The notes beneath the pieces were generated by a model. The model was not told the DNA's origin. It worked only from the letters and a program-made list of their open reading frames with translations, and did not search any database. Source: a virus. From it: a stretch of DNA of 24,251 bases. Shown here one piece after another: positions 20,795 through 24,251 of the stretch (position 1 is the stretch's first letter; every line of letters starts with the position of its first letter). Where the stretch lies: the IMG/VR virus record IMGVR_UViG_3300020459_000678, positions 1-24,251 of that record; one strand, given 5' to 3'. The translations under genes were made by a program, and so were the position numbers.

Positions 20795-21827
20795 TTTCGT
20801 ATTTCTCCAAGCTATTATTAATTTGATTTTTGACTTTAATGAACGTACAAAGCTCATATAAGCGGTTTATATGCTCTGCGCCTACATACGTACAAGTACT
20901 CCGTAAACCCCCTTGTAACTGCTTTAAAATGCGTTTAATAGGCCCTTTACAGGGTATTAATAGGTCTCTGCCTTCGTTAGGTTTGTAATCCATTTCGTCT
21001 GGATTTGTTCTGTCATACATTTTGGTACTTCCTAGCCCATACAAGTTTACAAACCGTTTTCCGTCAATTTCAATTACATTATCACACTCGTCACTTCCAC
21101 TAACCATGCCTGCTATCATAACTATTTTAGCTCCCGCTCCAATTGCTTTGGCTACGTCTCCTGGAGTTACACACCCTCCATCAGAAATAATATCTAACCC
21201 AAACTTTGTTGCTTCAGGATAACAATCCATAATAGCACTTAATTGTGGTACTCCTACTCCTACTTCAGATCTTGTCTTACAAGCGGCTCCACTACCTACA
21301 CCTACTTTTATTAAATTTGCTCCTGCCATTGCTAATTTTTTAATTACTTCGGGCGTAGCTATGTTTCCCGCACAGATTTTAATGTGCGGAAATTTTTTTC
21401 TAAACTGTGTAATAGTTTCTAACATACCTTCTACATTAGCATACACATTAGCAATGTCAATATTGATTAGTCCAATGTCGGGAAACTGTGAAATAATTTC
21501 TATAGTCTTTTCCCTGTCTTTAAGACGAACACCACTTGTAATAGCAATGTATCTTCTATCACTTATTGATCGTAAGTGTTTTAGATGTTCTTCTAACTTA
21601 TATTCTTTGTGTATGAAAGTAAAAAATCTCATCGGTGTAAGTATGTTTGCTATCTTATAGGTACCTGTGCTTGTCATATTAGCAACAGCTATAGGATGTA
21701 CAGTGGTATCCAACCAATCTATTTCTATTTGTATATCTTTTCTCGTAAGAGATTTTGTTGCTTCTTTAGGCTCTATTAAAACATCTTTAAAATCTAATTT
21801 TATTTCTTCTTTAACTTTAGTATTCAT
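20787..21827 (-). CDS. guaC: GMP reductase homologue
   Basis: A 346-residue protein close in length and pattern to E. coli GuaC (347). It starts IKLDFKDVLIEPK, has the barrel strands CAGNIATPE and ANLIKVGVGSG, the catalytic cysteine loop GSGAACKTRSEVGVG (C183, followed by T185 as in GuaC), ISDGGCVTPGDVAKA, and ends GGLRSTCTYVGA. GMP reductase uses NADPH to turn GMP into IMP and ammonia. The cysteine loop rules out nothing within the IMPDH/GMPR family, but the length, the lack of a CBS domain and the GGLRSTCTYVGA end favour GMPR. In a phage it could move guanine nucleotides toward adenine or act on a modified guanine. It overlaps both neighbours. Confidence 0.85.
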   Translation of the reverse strand: MNTKVKEEIKLDFKDVLIEPKEATKSLTRKDIQIEIDWLDTTVHPIAVANMTSTGTYKIANILTPMRFFTFIHKEYKLEEHLKHLRSISDRRYIAITSGVRLKDREKTIEIISQFPDIGLINIDIANVYANVEGMLETITQFRKKFPHIKICAGNIATPEVIKKLAMAGANLIKVGVGSGAACKTRSEVGVGVPQLSAIMDCYPEATKFGLDIISDGGCVTPGDVAKAIGAGAKIVMIAGMVSGSDECDNVIEIDGKRFVNLYGLGSTKMYDRTNPDEMDYKPNEGRDLLIPCKGPIKRILKQLQGGLRSTCTYVGAEHINRLYELCTFIKVKNQINNSLEKYENG

Positions 21828-22749
21828 TTTCGTTTAATTTCACATGTTCGTAAAAAGGAGCTAACTTCCAATCTTTTGTAATTCTGCCTCTACGAATACT
21901 TCCAGGGTCAGGAATACCTACTTCATTATCTGTATCCCAATCTGTTATTTTTACCCATTGCCCTTTATATCTTTCTTTGTTAGTTGGATCTAAAGGAAAT
22001 TCTATTGTTCCAGGTTCTACTACATTACTATATCTATGGGGCTTGCCGTAATGACTCCAAATGTAATCTTCTGTATGACCTAGTTGGTCAGCACATAGTT
22101 TGACCATGTCAGCCATCTTTAAATTTTCATCTGCTTCTTTTTGATACCTTCCAAGTTGTCCTACATTCTTAAAACGCAAAGTTATATCAGGAACTTTTTC
22201 TCTAGTAATTAACTCAAGAGCCGCCGCTGGTGCTTGTTCATTTATACCTTTAACTAAAATTATTCCTGCGTTCATGTTAAATTTATCTTTACAATTTTTA
22301 AATGCTTTAATTTTTTTTGTAGCACATCTCATTTCGTCTATTTGCTCGTACCAGTCATCATTTTCTATTCCGTTTAGACTCATATAAACATGCTTTAATC
22401 CAGTAGCTTCTATCTTTTTAACAAAGGATTCACTTGACATTCTAAGTCCATTTGTAATTAAAATACAGTTATGTCCGTGTTTGAATCCAATGTTTATAAA
22501 ATCTATTAGTTGTGGATGGAGTGTTGGTTCGGCTCCTACTATACGTATCATAATTGGGTTAGGAAGTTTGGCAATAAATTCTTCATATGGTTTAATTTCC
22601 ATATCTGGTATGAATCTGTTTGGAACGTAGCAGTTTTTACATTCCATATTACAGCGATGAGTGATATCGGCCACAACATCAAAAAAAGAATTATTCTCCG
22701 GCTCGATCTCATAATAATTTAGGTTATCAAGATTTATCTGTTTTGTCAT
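21817..22749 (-). CDS. radical SAM protein
   Basis: A 310-residue protein, first gene of the minus-strand operon. The cluster motif is C33, C37 and C40 in THRCNMECKNC (CX3CX2C). The SAM-binding GGEP motif is altered to VGAEPT (71-76). ITNGLRMSSESFV and VYMSLNGIENDDWYEQ follow the barrel order of MoaA/SPASM-like enzymes, but no cysteine-rich SPASM end is seen. The last 60 residues include DPTNKERYKGQWVKI, with no recognised domain. The substrate is unknown. It sits behind a late promoter and overlaps the GMP reductase gene by 11 bases. Confidence 0.85.
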   Translation of the reverse strand: MTKQINLDNLNYYEIEPENNSFFDVVADITHRCNMECKNCYVPNRFIPDMEIKPYEEFIAKLPNPIMIRIVGAEPTLHPQLIDFINIGFKHGHNCILITNGLRMSSESFVKKIEATGLKHVYMSLNGIENDDWYEQIDEMRCATKKIKAFKNCKDKFNMNAGIILVKGINEQAPAAALELITREKVPDITLRFKNVGQLGRYQKEADENLKMADMVKLCADQLGHTEDYIWSHYGKPHRYSNVVEPGTIEFPLDPTNKERYKGQWVKITDWDTDNEVGIPDPGSIRRGRITKDWKLAPFYEHVKLNENEY

Positions 22750-22769
22750 ATAGGCACTCTTTTACAAAG

Positions 22770-22777
22770 TATTTATA
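22770..22777 (-). promoter_or_regulatory. T4-type late promoter for the minus-strand operon
   Basis: Read on the minus strand this is TATAAATA, an exact T4 late consensus, 20 bases upstream of ATG 22749. Confidence 0.8.
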
Positions 22778-22780
22778 GGA

Positions 22781-22788
22781 TATAAATA
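22781..22788 (+). promoter_or_regulatory. T4-type late promoter, divergent
   Basis: TATAAATA, an exact late consensus, three bases from the minus-strand copy. The expected start (about 22794) coincides with ATG 22794, suggesting a leaderless message. Confidence 0.8.
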
Positions 22789-22793
22789 TACGT

Positions 22794-23489
22794 ATGTATG
22801 ATGTGAACAAATGGCAAGAATTATATACTCCGCACACCGACTATCAAAAAAGTCAGCATAGTGTAGTCAGTTTACCTGACAAGTATGATATAGACTTGAA
22901 AGAAATAGATAAAGGAATTGATACTGTATTAAGTAATTATGAAATGGTTGCTTATACTGTAGACACACCGGTAGGAAAAATACAAGTTCCAGGATACTAC
23001 GGACTTTGCTTTAAAACTAAACCTAAATCAAATGACCCTTTAGGTGAAGGATTGACAAGTAATATCCATTCTCACTCTAATATGAATCATCCAGTAGATA
23101 TCGAATATACTGAAAAAAGTCCAGCTTGGTTTCCCTATTTAGATGAAATAACAAAAAAGTTTAGAGGACAAGTTACGCAGATTAGACTTATAAAATTGGA
23201 AGCAGGACATGACTTGTTAAGTAGAGAAAAAACTTCCCACATTGACTATCCATGGTATAGAGGTATAAGGATTCATATTTGTCTAACACCTGATGTTGAT
23301 TATGTATGGAGAGTTTTAGATAAAGATTATCATTTTCAAAGATCTAGCAAAATGAATTATTTAGATACAGGTAAACCTCACGGTGCCGTAAATAATCATA
23401 ATGACAAAGATAGATATGTTTTAAATATAAATTTAGCACCAAAATTAGATTTACATATTGACGAGCAAATAGAAAAACAAATTATTTAA
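22794..23489 (+). CDS. DSBH-fold, aspartyl/asparaginyl hydroxylase-like oxygenase
   Basis: A 231-residue protein opposite the radical SAM operon. The oxygenase triad is seen as H149 and D151 (KTSHIDYPW), H196 (GKPHGAVN) and R207 (KDRYVLNINL). Strands such as TQIRLIKLEAGHDLL and RIHICLTPDVDYVW fit the core of the aspartyl beta-hydroxylase fold. The N-terminal 85 residues have no clear match. The gene is likely leaderless from its late promoter, as no ribosome site is seen before ATG 22794. The stop overlaps the convergent radical SAM gene by eight bases. The substrate is unknown. Confidence 0.7.
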   Translation: MYDVNKWQELYTPHTDYQKSQHSVVSLPDKYDIDLKEIDKGIDTVLSNYEMVAYTVDTPVGKIQVPGYYGLCFKTKPKSNDPLGEGLTSNIHSHSNMNHPVDIEYTEKSPAWFPYLDEITKKFRGQVTQIRLIKLEAGHDLLSREKTSHIDYPWYRGIRIHICLTPDVDYVWRVLDKDYHFQRSSKMNYLDTGKPHGAVNNHNDKDRYVLNINLAPKLDLHIDEQIEKQII

Positions 23490-24251
23490 AAATATTTAAT
23501 TTTCTTTGTTTATATTCTTCTATTCTATCTCTGTTTGTTTGACTATACTTCCTTTTTATATACATCTCGTCTAAACTTAAACTTAAAAGTTCATCAGTAT
23601 CTTCAAATTTTCCTATATATTCCGTGATATCAAAGTTAGAAATTTTTTGCTTGAAAAAATAATCTTTGTGATACATTTCTCCAAACTCTGAAGCCTCTTT
23701 AAAGTTGGTTATATCACTTTCCCAAATTAACGCCCTATTATCAAGTTTGTTATTAAGCCTACCCATAGGATCTGCTTTAAACGGAACGTTGTATCCTTTT
23801 TTTATTGACCAATCAATTATCTCTTTATTTTTAGTCGGAAAGTATCCAAATTTTTGTGCGTCTACACTAAAGTCACTGTGTGTCTTTGTATCTGGGTCGT
23901 CACTAATATGTAAGCCCCAATAAAAGAAACTATCCCAATTTTTATCTAACCAGTCTAAGCTATCATACCAAGACTTAACAGGCTCATTAGGCAATCCAGC
24001 TATCATTCCAATTGTGCCTCTATATAAACCTAACCTAGCATTAAACTCATCTCTTATCCATAGTAAACCTTCTTTTATCTTATCGGGATGCATTCCTTTT
24101 CCTATAGCTTTTGCCGCTTCTGGATGAAATGTTTCTATTCCATAAAAATGCCCCCAACATCTTGCTCTCACTAATAATGCGATTTGTTGTGGTCTTGAAA
24201 TCACTAAATCTAATCTAATAAAACAAGTAAAGTTAGGCTCAAAGGGTAAAC
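23482..24251 (-). CDS. radical SAM protein, partial (5' end beyond window)
   Basis: The frame is open from the right edge to 23482, giving 256 residues of the C-terminal part. A GTG at 24204 could start a shorter form, but the upstream codons still read as protein (NFTCFIRLDLVISRPQQIAL), so it is treated as incomplete. The barrel half of a radical SAM enzyme is recognised in WGHFYGIETFHPEAAKAIGK ('GIES-h--a---i-KG'), the helix KIKEGLLWIRDE and GTIGMIAGLPNEP, as in B12-binding and MiaB-like radical SAM enzymes. The iron-sulfur cysteines must lie in the missing N-terminal part. The remaining C-terminal part, rich in Asp and Lys, has no known domain. It converges on the oxygenase-like gene. Confidence 0.7.
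   Translation of the reverse strand, partial: LPFEPNFTCFIRLDLVISRPQQIALLVRARCWGHFYGIETFHPEAAKAIGKGMHPDKIKEGLLWIRDEFNARLGLYRGTIGMIAGLPNEPVKSWYDSLDWLDKNWDSFFYWGLHISDDPDTKTHSDFSVDAQKFGYFPTKNKEIIDWSIKKGYNVPFKADPMGRLNNKLDNRALIWESDITNFKEASEFGEMYHKDYFFKQKISNFDITEYIGKFEDTDELLSLSLDEMYIKRKYSQTNRDRIEEYKQRKLNIFK

Noticed and set aside
23053-23085. TTGACA-18-TCTAAT within the oxygenase-like gene at 22794
   Set aside because: It is internal to a gene with no downstream start of its own, so chance is likely in such AT-rich sequence.
1-24251. tRNA genes, CRISPR arrays, insertion sequences, attachment sites
   Set aside because: Gaps between genes are all under 120 bases and none holds a cloverleaf, repeat-spacer pattern, terminal inverted repeats or integrase.

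Overview
The window looks like part of a strictly lytic, AT-rich, T4-like marine myovirus of the cyanophage or pelagiphage type. The evidence is the dense packing of genes with 4-20 base overlaps, a T4-style replication set (a probable sliding clamp and an RNase H/flap nuclease), T4-type late promoters of the form (G/T)ATAAATA, many small proteins of a kind common in T4-like marine phages, and auxiliary metabolic genes. No photosynthesis gene, tRNA, rRNA, insertion sequence or CRISPR array was seen. The host cannot be named from this window. All family calls are from reading the protein sequence, with no database search.

Bases 1-11203 are plus-strand replication, nucleotide and DNA-modification genes. 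They include a TagD-like nucleotidyltransferase, a gp45-like clamp, a TGT/DpdA-like base-exchange enzyme, a possible QueD/PTPS-fold protein, a GT-B glycosyltransferase, a cupin, a phosphoribosyltransferase, a 2OG-Fe(II) oxygenase, a HIT protein, an SGNH hydrolase, GTP cyclohydrolase I (FolE) and 7-carboxy-7-deazaguanine synthase (QueE). FolE, QueE, the TGT/DpdA-like enzyme and perhaps the QueD-like protein form most of a pathway that makes a 7-deazaguanine and swaps it for guanine, probably in phage DNA. No QueC is visible here.

Bases 11200-16513 hold RNase H, several conserved small unknowns, and a MoxR-type AAA+ ATPase followed by a metalloprotease-like/VWA protein. The last two are each preceded by a strong sigma70-like promoter and are separated by a terminator that can also be drawn as a pseudoknot. 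Bases 16554-18945 carry small probable late or structural genes and a tail-fibre-like protein with an Mtd-like N-terminus.

Bases 18932-22749 form a five-gene minus-strand operon: radical SAM protein, GMP reductase homologue, minimal AMP-forming ligase core, and two double-stranded beta-helix oxygenase-like proteins. It appears to be driven by a late promoter that lies back to back with one for a plus-strand oxygenase-like gene. A second radical SAM gene runs off the right end. This accessory block next to the tail fibre is the best candidate for an undescribed system.

Six near-consensus sigma70 promoters were found (five have TTGACA with a 17-base spacer, one TTGACT with 16). Three of them use the TGA inside TTGACA as the stop codon of the upstream gene. 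Four late-type promoters mark the late genes.
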